A stretch of 7,097 bases of DNA from Bacteroidota bacterium (GCA_003648575.1 QMPN01000149.1:1-7097), one strand, 5' to 3'. Counted from the first letter of the stretch, positions 1 through 6,961 are shown. Translations and numbers: made by a program. Notes: generated by a model from the sequence alone, not told the origin.

Positions 1-1838
1 AAGATGATGATTATTATGATCCTGAATTATATGAAGGTGAATGGGTTAATGCCTGGATAGCACCGGGTGATGAAGATAACTGCATCATCCCTGATGGCAG
101 AAACTATTACCCTGAATATCCTGCATATCCTAATTGGGAAAACCCTGACGGTAACAATACTATTATACTGGAAGTATCAGGAGACTGTGAAATACAAAAT
201 GAAAATGGAAATCCTGGTATGCTTAGCATTGGTGAAAATGCTACTGTTGAAATTGGAAAAGAGGAGCCTGGAACTGGTAATCTGAATATAGAAGGAGCAG
301 TATTGCTTATGCATGTGAGCGCAACTTTAAATGTGACGAATGATCTGAACATCTTCCATTCAAACGGATTGACAACTCTTGGCGCAGTCACAGTAAATGG
401 AGACACAGATGTAAACGAAGATTTGGGCCTCGTTCTTAAAGCTGACGAAACCGGGATTGGCTCATTCATTAATAACGGAGATATTAATTTCAACACCTAC
501 GCCGGAGCAAAAGTAGAAACCTATATTTCAGGTTCTGTTGGCTACTATTATATGCATTTTACAGGACCTACTGTACTTGACAGTTCTGCCTTATACAGAA
601 GCGGTAATATTTCGGGTGTCCGCTTGCAGCAGTTCAACGTCACAAATCTGGATACCTATAATTATGAATGGAATCCTCTTGCCGACACTACAGATCACGA
701 GAGTTATCCCTGGATGAATGTTTTGTCTGTTGACTATAACGTACCATCAGGAAATGGCCTGGCAGTTTCAAACTCTCAGTCAGGTTCGGGGCATATGGAA
801 ATGTCAGGAACCCTTATTTCTGAAGATGTTATATATACCGTTCAATCGTTCCCAAATAACAACCTTGAACTTGTAAGCAATCCGTTCTCTTCGGCTATCG
901 ACTTTGAAGATTTGTACAATTATGGCAATAACTCTGATGTTATAAAAGGACATTACTGGATATACGATGCATCTACCGGCAATTATTACGGTGGTGCCAA
1001 TGGTGCCAACAGTGGTATGATACAAATAGGACAGGGATTCTTTGTGGAGGCAAATGGTAATGGCGGCGACCTTATCTTCTCTCCCTCTATTCGTTCGCAC
1101 AGCAAGCAGGCCTTCCGTGAAACGAATATGAACATACTGAAAATTGATATCTCCGGCGGTGAAGGTGGCTATACCGATGAATTAACTATTCGCTTTGATG
1201 GAAATGCTACCAATGGGTATGACGAAAATATGGAAGTGAAAAAGTGGAACAGCTTCGGTTATGATGCTACTATGATCAGGAGCATGGCCGATGATGGAAC
1301 CGAACTTGCCGTTAACGCATTGCCTGTTGAAAGTTTGATCAACCCTATGACCAGCATCCCAATCCATTTTGAATGCGGTTACGATGCAGAATATACTTTC
1401 AACTTCAGCGGAATCGAAACCTTTGAATATGCAGTTTCAATTTGGATCGAAGACTTGTTTACAGGCGACTGGATAAGTATTCCCGAATCGAACCCCTCTT
1501 TTACATTCACGGGCTCGCCAAATGATGGTGTGGAGCGATTTGTATTGCATTTTATGGGGCCAACTACTGTTAACGAATTCAATAGTTTTAAAGAAAGTAA
1601 ACCCATACATATTTATTCATCGAATAATAAGGTTTATGTCCGGAATAAATCGGAACAAACGGTAAAAGAAATAGCTGTTTACAATTTGCCGGGACAGGAA
1701 ATATATAGAAATACCGTTCCGAGACAATCAGTATATCAAATTACATTAAATGAAAATATGGGTTATTATGTGGTTCGTATACGTACGGATCAATCCATAT
1801 ACTCAGAAAAAGTATTTATAAATAAGGCAAATCAATGA
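1..1838 (+). CDS. T9SS type A sorting-domain cargo protein, 5' end missing
   Basis: This gene runs in from the left edge; the first full codon is at 3 and 611 residues are visible before the stop. The ATG at 219 (visible residue 73) is not a credible start, because the same frame is open and protein-like upstream, including CIIPDGRNYYPEYP (residues 27-40), which resembles the xxIPxGxxNYP segment common in Bacteroidota surface proteins. Residues about 75-165 look like beta-strand repeats. NPFSSAIDF (293-301) and GQGFFV (343-348) are hallmarks of a module frequent in T9SS cargo. A second beta module spans about 377-520 and includes FECGY. The sorting domain occupies about 533-611, with YNLPGQE, GYYVVRI and EKVFI. 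The protein is probably moved across the outer membrane by T9SS and anchored or released; no catalytic motif is visible, so its ligand or role is unknown. It is a paralogue of the genes at 2044 and 3196. Confidence 0.9.
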   Translation, partial: DDDYYDPELYEGEWVNAWIAPGDEDNCIIPDGRNYYPEYPAYPNWENPDGNNTIILEVSGDCEIQNENGNPGMLSIGENATVEIGKEEPGTGNLNIEGAVLLMHVSATLNVTNDLNIFHSNGLTTLGAVTVNGDTDVNEDLGLVLKADETGIGSFINNGDINFNTYAGAKVETYISGSVGYYYMHFTGPTVLDSSALYRSGNISGVRLQQFNVTNLDTYNYEWNPLADTTDHESYPWMNVLSVDYNVPSGNGLAVSNSQSGSGHMEMSGTLISEDVIYTVQSFPNNNLELVSNPFSSAIDFEDLYNYGNNSDVIKGHYWIYDASTGNYYGGANGANSGMIQIGQGFFVEANGNGGDLIFSPSIRSHSKQAFRETNMNILKIDISGGEGGYTDELTIRFDGNATNGYDENMEVKKWNSFGYDATMIRSMADDGTELAVNALPVESLINPMTSIPIHFECGYDAEYTFNFSGIETFEYAVSIWIEDLFTGDWISIPESNPSFTFTGSPNDGVERFVLHFMGPTTVNEFNSFKESKPIHIYSSNNKVYVRNKSEQTVKEIAVYNLPGQEIYRNTVPRQSVYQITLNENMGYYVVRIRTDQSIYSEKVFINKANQ

Positions 1839-1862
1839 TTGAAATTTTATTAACTGTTTAAC

Positions 1863-1901
1863 CACAAAGTCACACAAAGGATGTCACAAAGGATTACAAA
1901 G
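1863..1901. repeat. Four phased CACAAAG-type direct repeats
   Basis: CACAAAG occurs at 1863-1869, 1873-1879 and 1885-1891, and TACAAAG at 1895-1901. The starts are 10, 12 and 10 bases apart, about one helical turn each. The array lies 25 bp past the stop of the first gene. From memory, strings of CACAAAG units are common between genes in Bacteroidota, so it is more likely a dispersed repeat than a gene-specific operator. The rest of the 1839-2043 spacer is A-rich, and I see no TAnnTTTG promoter in it, so the next gene may depend on read-through from upstream or on a non-consensus promoter. Confidence 0.6.
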
Positions 1902-2043
1902 AAAAAAATGTTAACCAATAATTCATTAAATAAGTATTAAACAAAATACACTGATTTAAACAGAAGAAACCAGCGCAAGCAATATGAAACACAAGCTTTC
2001 AAGCTCATTTTAATAGAGACAGCATAACAAAAAAAATGGGGAA

Positions 2044-2841
2044 ATGAAAGCAACTACTACTTTATTTACATTGATTCTGGTATTGGCATTAAGTGCAAAT
2101 TGCCAGGATATTACAAGGGACAAAACCAACAACCTGCTAAAAATTGTAACCGAAGGCGGGGATCAGGGTTTTGTGGATGAAGCCTATATCCATTTCAGGG
2201 AAGGGGCTACAACTGCTTATGATGTACCATATGATTCCAAAAAATGGTACAGCATGGATCCGGAGGCAACCATGATATGGACCATCGCCTCCGACAGCAC
2301 CAACCTGGCTATTAACAAATTACCTTTGGAAGACCTCCATGCTATTTTAAACAGCATACCACTACAATTTGTGTGTGGTTATGGCGGAGGCGAATACATC
2401 CTGACTTTTAGTGAGTTGGAAACCTTTGGCGAAAACATTGAAATATGGCTGCAAGACCTGTTAATTGGAAACGACTGGATTAATGTTACTGCCGAAGAAA
2501 GTGTTTACACATTTAACGGGCTGCCTGACGAACCAGCAGACAGGTTTAGGATCCACATTCTTGATCCGGAAGTAGTTACTGATGTATCCGGAATAAGCAC
2601 AGCTAAAAAGCCTGTTAAAATTTATGCTTCTAAGAACAACATCTACATAATTAATCCTGTGGGCAGTGTAATTAACGACATAAAAATATATAACATATTG
2701 GGCAGCGAAGTGAATCATAAAATAACTTCGGCTTCCGGCACATTGAATATTATTCAAATTAACGAACAAACAGGATATTATTTTGCCCGTGTACTAACGG
2801 ATAATCATGTATATACTGAAAAAGTATTGATAATATATTGA
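2044..2841 (+). CDS. Short T9SS type A sorting-domain protein (mini-paralogue)
   Basis: This encodes a 265-residue exported protein of unknown function. Residues 1-20 form a signal peptide (KATTTLF then a hydrophobic core), with likely signal peptidase I cleavage between C20 and Q21; SANC is not a good lipobox. Residues 29-172 match the second beta module of both larger paralogues (GGDQGFVDEAYIHF, SKKW, ATMIW, LAINKLP, FVCGY, ETF..NIEIWLQDL, DRFRIHI). Residues about 190-265 are the T9SS type A sorting domain (VKIYASKNN, IYNILG, GYYFARV, EKVLI). Compared with the 545-residue copy at 3196, about 290 residues of the N-terminal beta-repeat and NPYPSAI/GQGFFV modules are absent, so the signal peptide joins directly to the C-terminal module. 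The reading frame is intact and conserved, which argues against a decaying fragment. The start has a GGGGAA stretch 3 bases upstream. It may be co-transcribed with the first gene. Confidence 0.88.
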   Translation: MKATTTLFTLILVLALSANCQDITRDKTNNLLKIVTEGGDQGFVDEAYIHFREGATTAYDVPYDSKKWYSMDPEATMIWTIASDSTNLAINKLPLEDLHAILNSIPLQFVCGYGGGEYILTFSELETFGENIEIWLQDLLIGNDWINVTAEESVYTFNGLPDEPADRFRIHILDPEVVTDVSGISTAKKPVKIYASKNNIYIINPVGSVINDIKIYNILGSEVNHKITSASGTLNIIQINEQTGYYFARVLTDNHVYTEKVLIIY

Positions 2842-2862
2842 GTCATTCCTCTGACTTGTAAT

Positions 2863-2895
2863 ACCAAAGGCGCATAAATAAATTGCGTCTTTGGT
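2863..2895 (+). terminator. Hairpin downstream of the mini-paralogue, probable terminator
   Basis: ACCAAAGGCGCA (2863-2874) pairs with TGCGTCTTTGGT (2884-2895) through 12 base pairs, one of them G-U, around a 9-base loop. It begins 22 bases after the stop of the gene at 2044. The T-run after it is weak (TTTAAC), so it may be an inefficient terminator or an mRNA-stabilising 3' end. It is well placed to separate this gene from the promoter at 3084. Confidence 0.6.
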
Positions 2896-2963
2896 TTAAC
2901 TGAAATTAAAATAATTGAAATAAAAAAGAACTGAATTTTGTCACCTTTGCAAAACACCCAATT

Positions 2964-3037
2964 TGTAATCCTGAGCACAGCGAAGGATCTTTTAATACTT
3001 AATATTCAGAATATTAAGATTCTTCACTTCGTTCAGA
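2964..3037. repeat. Decayed palindromic dispersed repeat (CCTGAG...GAAGGATC type)
   Basis: The left arm reads CCTGAGCACAGCGAAGGATC (2970-2989). The right arm, reverse-complemented from 3018-3037, gives TCTGAACGAAGTGAAGAATC, 14 of 20 identical. At the centre CTTAATATT (2998-3006) pairs perfectly with AATATTAAG (3010-3018) around CAG. From memory, the pattern ATCCTGAGCGAAGCGAAGGATCT facing GATTCTTCGCTTCGCTCAG is a widespread intergenic repeat in many bacterial genomes, including Bacteroidota. This copy has drifted, and its left arm carries an extra stretch at 2990-2997. It lies in the 354-bp non-coding gap 2842-3195, together with the terminator-like hairpin and the promoter. Confidence 0.65.
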
Positions 3038-3083
3038 AAAACAGTTTTCAGAAGTTTCGCAATGGTCTCAAAACATGAAACTA

Positions 3084-3114
3084 TTTGACTATTAGGTTTT
3101 TTTGATTAAATTTG
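3084..3114 (+). promoter_or_regulatory. Bacteroidota-type sigma promoter for the gene pair at 3196/4874
   Basis: TTTG at 3084-3087 is a -33 box. TAAATTTG at 3107-3114 matches the -7 consensus TAnnTTTG exactly. The spacing is 19 bases, as expected for the primary sigma factor of Bacteroidota. Transcription would start near 3120, leaving a leader of about 75 bases before the ATG at 3196. No Shine-Dalgarno sequence is visible, which is normal in this phylum. Confidence 0.75.
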
Positions 3115-3195
3115 TAGCCTACAAGCAGTGGATTACCCAATTACGAATACAAGCACAGCAAGCAGTAAATATTAACAATTACTAAAGCTGTTGCT

Positions 3196-4833
3196 ATGAA
3201 GAAACTTTTTACTTTTCTAATTATATATTCCTCTCTTTCTGTTCATTTATTTGCACAGGGAGGGATTGGGATATCCGGCTCTTCTCATTTAATTATAACT
3301 GCTAATACTTATTTAAGATCTAATGGAGCTCTGACCCTTTCAGCTAACAGAGGACTGATAATCAGGCCAGATGCATTTGTTACGATTAACGGAAACACAC
3401 GTTTAAATGGCGCAAGGGCGATGGTAATTGAAGCAAACATTGATGGTGTTGGATCATTCTTAGATAATGGCACAGTAAGCAGTAGTTCTTCCGGTAGTGC
3501 TGAGGTACAAACATGGGTCTATGGACAGGGAGGTCCCAGTGGCGTTGTTTATATGCATTTGGTAGGACCTACGGTAACGGATATAGATTATTATGGAACC
3601 GCAACTACAGGTGTTCGATTACAGCAGTTTAATATGACAACCCTTGATACTTATGCTTATGAATGGGATGCCTCCGTTGATACGACAACTACCCAACCAT
3701 GGGTTAACGTATGGCCATTTGGTTATAATGTTATTGTTGCTAACGGACTTGCACTTACAAATTATGTTGCCGGAACCGGTATCATGCATATGGTTGGAAC
3801 CCCTGTAACAGGGAATATATCATATTTATCACAAAATGTTGCTAATAATCAAATGGAAGTAATCAGTAATCCTTATCCTTCAGCCATCAATTTTGATGCT
3901 TTTGCCAGTACCACAGGTGCTAACAGTGGTGATATTCAAAATAAGTATTGGATATACACGGGTTTTGGTAACAGTGCAGGTAATTGGACTCAACGTGCTA
4001 ATGGAGTTGGCGGTTCTCAATATCTTCAGGTTGGTCAGGGGTTCTTTGTTCAAACATTGAATACTACTTCAGCTATCAATTTCAGTAATACTTATCGTGC
4101 CCACAGCAATGACCCGTTCCGCGAAATTAAACCCAATGTGCTTTCTGTTAATGTAAGAGGTGGAAATAATAATTATAAGGATGCTATGTATATTTATTTC
4201 GAAGAAGGTGCTACATTCAGTTACGATGAAGAAATCGAATCAAAAAAATGGAACAGCCTAAACGATGATGCAACTATGATCAGGAGTATTGCAAATGATG
4301 ACACTGAGCTGGCTATTAATGCATTACCCCTCGACAAGCTCAATACAGAGATGATCACTGTTCCAACACATTTTCAATGTGGATATGAAGGTGATTACAC
4401 AATGGATTTTAATGATATTGAGACATTTGAAGAAAATACAGAAATATGGCTTGAAGATTTACAAACTGAAGAATGGTACAGTATTACTTCTATAAGTAAT
4501 CAATATACTTTCAATGCAACGCCTGAGGATTCAAAGCACCGGTTTAATATTCATTTCTTTGGCCCTACCGGAGTTCCTGAAACAGGCATTAATCCTGAGG
4601 AGCTGCCAATTAAAATTTACTCATCTAAGCAGTTTGCCTATATTCTGAATAATTCAAATGAAATAATTAAGGATGTTGTTATTTATGATTTAATGGGACA
4701 AATATTATACAGCGGAAACCTGCCTCACTTAACTTTAAATAAAGTTTTTGTTTCAAATACAACGGGCTATTATGTGGTTCGTGTACTGACAAATAATCAT
4801 ATATACATTGAAAAAGTATTTATAACTCATTAA
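3196..4833 (+). CDS. T9SS type A sorting-domain cargo protein
   Basis: This 545-residue exported protein is complete. Residues 1-20 form a signal peptide, with cleavage expected at LFA|QGG (Q21). Residues about 24-105 are short beta-strand repeats (ISGSSHLIITANTYLRSNG and onward), as in a beta-helix. Residues about 116-175 (VYMHLVGPTV, TTGVRLQQFN, DTYAYEWD) closely match the first gene (VRLQQFN, DTYNYEW). NPYPSAINF (225-233) and GQGFFV (280-285) mark the module typical of Bacteroidota T9SS cargo. A second beta module covers 314-455 and includes FQCGY, holding the only cysteine (C395). The type A sorting domain is about 471-545 (IYDLMGQ, GYYVVRV, EKVFI). It is inferred to leave the cell by T9SS. 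No active-site motif is seen; adhesion or a structural surface role is possible but not shown. The consensus promoter at 3084 drives it, and the next gene starts 40 bp after its stop. Confidence 0.92.
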   Translation: MKKLFTFLIIYSSLSVHLFAQGGIGISGSSHLIITANTYLRSNGALTLSANRGLIIRPDAFVTINGNTRLNGARAMVIEANIDGVGSFLDNGTVSSSSSGSAEVQTWVYGQGGPSGVVYMHLVGPTVTDIDYYGTATTGVRLQQFNMTTLDTYAYEWDASVDTTTTQPWVNVWPFGYNVIVANGLALTNYVAGTGIMHMVGTPVTGNISYLSQNVANNQMEVISNPYPSAINFDAFASTTGANSGDIQNKYWIYTGFGNSAGNWTQRANGVGGSQYLQVGQGFFVQTLNTTSAINFSNTYRAHSNDPFREIKPNVLSVNVRGGNNNYKDAMYIYFEEGATFSYDEEIESKKWNSLNDDATMIRSIANDDTELAINALPLDKLNTEMITVPTHFQCGYEGDYTMDFNDIETFEENTEIWLEDLQTEEWYSITSISNQYTFNATPEDSKHRFNIHFFGPTGVPETGINPEELPIKIYSSKQFAYILNNSNEIIKDVVIYDLMGQILYSGNLPHLTLNKVFVSNTTGYYVVRVLTNNHIYIEKVFITH

Positions 4834-4873
4834 TATTTTAAATTTAATAACGAAATTTTTAAAACTACATACA

Positions 4874-6487
4874 ATGAAAAAATTAACTACCCTATTAGCA
4901 GCCACAGCCTTATTAGTTAGCAGTGCACTGCAGGCACAGGTTGTATTAAGTACGAGTCCAACAGCTGACCCTCATGAATCAACCATGTTAGATATTCAAT
5001 CAACTAATAAAGGCGTTTCATTCCCAAACGTAGATATAAGTGATCTTGAAACAGCTGACCCTGTTACGTCACCTATTACAGGTCTTATGGTTTATAATAC
5101 AAATACCACAACAGGTCCAGGCTTATTTTGGTGGGATGGTACTAATACACAGTGGGTGCAATTTGCACGACCATTAAGTATGCCCGGAAACCTTGTATGG
5201 TGGATACGACCAGCAAGTGCTAATTATATTAGACCGGAGGCTAACGATGCCGTAAGGGTTTATGATGATGGAGAGCCGTATGGATACTATTACAGTGGTA
5301 ATAATAATTTGGTTGCTGCCTATTTCAGAACTACAAATTCTACAAATGGCGCCTGTGCAGTCCAAGGTTTTTCAGATGTATCTGGAAATCAAACTTATGG
5401 ATATTTAGGTTATAATGGTAGTATTACAATTGGAGGTAGTACGATTGGTGGTGCAGCCGTGCATGGTTTGGTTGAGGATGCAAATAGAACTGCTATATAT
5501 GGTAAAACAGCTTTAAATGCTACTATAGCCGCTATATTAGGCTATTCTGATGTATGGATTCCAGGTTATTTTTTTGGGGATCATAATAATTCTAGTACTG
5601 CAGCTTATCCAGCATTGTACGGTCATATTAATGTTAATGTAGACGCAAATGGCTACCAACCAGCAATTCACGCTTATCATGATAGATCTGGCGGTTCTGG
5701 TAACTCCGGTTTTTCAGTTGGTATTTATGCTTACGCCAATGGTGCTGACCAAGACGTTAGAGGAATAGTTAGTTTTGCTGTTGGTAACTGGGTTAATGTT
5801 CAGGGAGGATATTTTAGTGCGGTCAGTAATTGGAGCTCTGCATATGCATATGTTGCTGACGATTGGAATAGTAGGAAAATTACTGGAACGAATGCTGTAT
5901 CTGAAATTATTCCAACAAAAAACCATGGTAGAATTACAATGACTTGTCCAGAGGCGCCTGAATATTGGTATTATGATTATGGAACTGTTGATTTAATTAA
6001 CGGTAAAGCACACGTAGAAATAGATCCTATTTTAGTCGATATAATTATTATTGATGAAGATAATCCTCTTAAAGTATTTCTTCAGGTAAATATTCCGGTT
6101 TGTGAAGGAGTAGCTGTAGTCAATAAATCAGCAACAGGTTTCGACTTGGTTGAAAGAAACGGCGGCACACATACCGGAGAAATTGATTACCAAATAGTAG
6201 TTCGACCAAAAACATTATTTGGAGAGGGTAGGTTTGTCCAGGCACCTGGCCCAGATTATTTAAAATCTAAGGACGATCCATTAGCCGCTAAGGCTAAAAA
6301 CCAAAGAAGCAAAGAATCAATATTCATTTGGCCACCTGATTACAAGGTTTACGGGTATAATCCTGAGGATTATGTGGGTATTGGCGAAATTATTCCTGAT
6401 GGTCCAAACAGAGGAAAAGTTAAATTAGGCAATGGCAAATATGGGAACAAATTACCATTTGATAAAAAAGAGCTTAATAATAACTAA
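4874..6487 (+). CDS. Exported fibre-like repeat protein with no T9SS sorting domain
   Basis: This 537-residue protein has a signal peptide (1-21) cut at LQA|QVV. Residues 38-97 (MLDIQSTNKGVSFPNVDI, GLMVYNT, LFWWDGTNTQWVQF) match a motif found near the N-terminus of many Bacteroidota surface and tail-fibre-like proteins, usually LDVxSTxKGxLxPR followed by GLMIYNT and YNGTxW. Residues about 160-330 hold roughly a dozen short units built on AVHG, AIYG, AILG, ALYG, AIHA, GIYA and similar, suggesting a beta-solenoid or fibre shaft. Residues about 368-446 (YGTVDLINGKAHVEIDP, VCEGVAVVNKSATGFDL, GGTHTGEIDYQIVVRPK) resemble a conserved domain that follows such shafts. The last 90 residues are charged and unrecognised. 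No type A sorting domain is present, so the export route past the periplasm is unknown. It is probably co-transcribed with the cargo gene 40 bp upstream and ends at a strong terminator. Confidence 0.88.
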   Translation: MKKLTTLLAATALLVSSALQAQVVLSTSPTADPHESTMLDIQSTNKGVSFPNVDISDLETADPVTSPITGLMVYNTNTTTGPGLFWWDGTNTQWVQFARPLSMPGNLVWWIRPASANYIRPEANDAVRVYDDGEPYGYYYSGNNNLVAAYFRTTNSTNGACAVQGFSDVSGNQTYGYLGYNGSITIGGSTIGGAAVHGLVEDANRTAIYGKTALNATIAAILGYSDVWIPGYFFGDHNNSSTAAYPALYGHINVNVDANGYQPAIHAYHDRSGGSGNSGFSVGIYAYANGADQDVRGIVSFAVGNWVNVQGGYFSAVSNWSSAYAYVADDWNSRKITGTNAVSEIIPTKNHGRITMTCPEAPEYWYYDYGTVDLINGKAHVEIDPILVDIIIIDEDNPLKVFLQVNIPVCEGVAVVNKSATGFDLVERNGGTHTGEIDYQIVVRPKTLFGEGRFVQAPGPDYLKSKDDPLAAKAKNQRSKESIFIWPPDYKVYGYNPEDYVGIGEIIPDGPNRGKVKLGNGKYGNKLPFDKKELNNN

Positions 6488-6504
6488 AAACAATTTTATT
6501 AGTG

Positions 6505-6535
6505 AAAAAGCGCAAGAAAACTTGCGCTTTTTTTT
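6505..6535 (+). terminator. Strong intrinsic terminator
   Basis: AAAAAGCGCAAG (6505-6516) pairs perfectly with CTTGCGCTTTTT (6521-6532) around an AAAA loop; the T-run continues to 6535 and resumes after one G. It lies 17 bases after the stop of the gene at 4874 and ends the 3196/4874 transcription unit. The A-run before the stem means it could also work on the opposite strand. Confidence 0.92.
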
Positions 6536-6549
6536 GTTTTTATCCCTCT

Positions 6550-6572
6550 CGCCCTTGTTTGCAACAAGGGCG
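6550..6572. repeat. Perfect 10-bp inverted repeat with 3-base loop
   Basis: CGCCCTTGTT (6550-6559) and AACAAGGGCG (6563-6572) are perfect reverse complements around TGC. The hairpin starts 14 bases after the terminator's T-run. No T-run follows, so it is not a second terminator of the usual kind. It is the first of several stem-loops in the non-coding stretch 6488-7069. Confidence 0.7.
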
Positions 6573-6625
6573 CATCTCTAACATAGCATTTGCAATGCCC
6601 TATTCAATAAACTCAACCGGCCCCC

Positions 6626-6868
6626 AACTGGCGCAAGTCTTAGCGTGGAATAGCAGGCAGGATGGACTTATGCCTTGGATATACTAACACCAGTTTCGCT
6701 TTCCCACAGGCCTATCTTGAAGACTGGCGCCACTGAAATCCGCACGCCAGATAAAGATCGAATTAAAGTGGTCAGACGACTATTCTGCTGAAATAAATTA
6801 GTCGTCAGACCACTAAGCTTTTCCCGACTCGCCAGGAACTAAGCTATCCAAAACTGGCGCTTTTTTTT
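6626..6868. repeat. Intergenic cluster of inverted repeats sharing ACTGGCGC
   Basis: ACTGGCGC occurs three times in the same orientation (6627-6634, 6723-6730, 6853-6860), and its inverse core CGCCAG twice (6745-6750, 6830-6835). TGGCGCAAGTCTT (6629-6641) faces AAGACTGGCGCCA (6720-6732), 12 of 13 paired, bounding a 104-bp unit. Inside it GGCGCAAGTC (6630-6639) can also pair with GACTTATGCC (6665-6674). A separate stem lies at 6767-6814, and a run of eight T follows the last core (6861-6868). The pattern suggests REP-like or other non-autonomous mobile DNA. No transposase is encoded nearby, and the short open frame at 6502-6687 crosses the terminator and is not a gene. Confidence 0.6.
6767..6814. 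repeat. 16-bp inverted repeat with a central mismatch
   Basis: AGTGGTCAGACGACTA (6767-6782) pairs with TAGTCGTCAGACCACT (6799-6814) in 15 of 16 positions, the exception being one A-A mismatch. The loop is 16 bases. It sits within the larger repeat cluster but does not contain the ACTGGCGC core, so it may be a separate element or an operator-like palindrome. No T-run follows directly. Confidence 0.75.
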
Positions 6869-6931
6869 GATTTAAACGTCATTCTCAGCCCGTTTTTTTA
6901 TCACCAAAACTGAAAATAATCACCAAAAAAC

Positions 6932-6961
6932 TTGACTTTCGACAATTCTGCCTTATATTTG
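6932..6961 (+). promoter_or_regulatory. Bacteroidota-type sigma promoter for the gene at 7070
   Basis: TTG at 6932-6934 and TATATTTG at 6954-6961 match the -33 and TAnnTTTG -7 boxes with 19 bases between them, the same spacing as the promoter at 3084. Transcription should start near 6967, giving a leader of about 100 bases. The direct repeat ATCACCAAAA lies just upstream, at 6900-6909 and 6919-6928. Confidence 0.75.

Noticed and set aside
219..221. ATG at 219 as the start of the first gene
   Set aside because: The frame is open from base 3 and the upstream residues look like real protein, so this is an internal methionine of a gene cut by the window edge.
107..496. 129-codon minus-strand open frame, and other minus-strand frames
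   Set aside because: They lie opposite convincing + strand coding sequence and show no domain, signal peptide or promoter of their own.
2036..2047. Tiny ATG GGG AAA TGA frame overlapping the start of the mini-cargo gene
   Set aside because: A three-codon upstream frame with overlapping stop and start is easily produced by chance in A-rich sequence.
2101..2106. Lipoprotein cysteine (C20) in the mini-cargo signal peptide
   Set aside because: The preceding residues S-A-N do not fit a lipobox, and cleavage before Q21 agrees with the other signal peptides here.
2942..2949. CACCTTTG as a -7 promoter box
   Set aside because: It lacks the initial TA, and the nearest upstream TTG is about 25 bases away, too far for the usual 19-21.
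6502..6687. 61-codon + strand open frame
   Set aside because: It starts inside the terminator region, runs through its stem and T-run and through two inverted repeats, and its translation resembles no protein.
6626..6868. CRISPR array or tRNA gene in the repeat cluster
   Set aside because: Repeats are irregularly spaced, in both orientations and too short for CRISPR, and no cloverleaf with a T-arm is visible.
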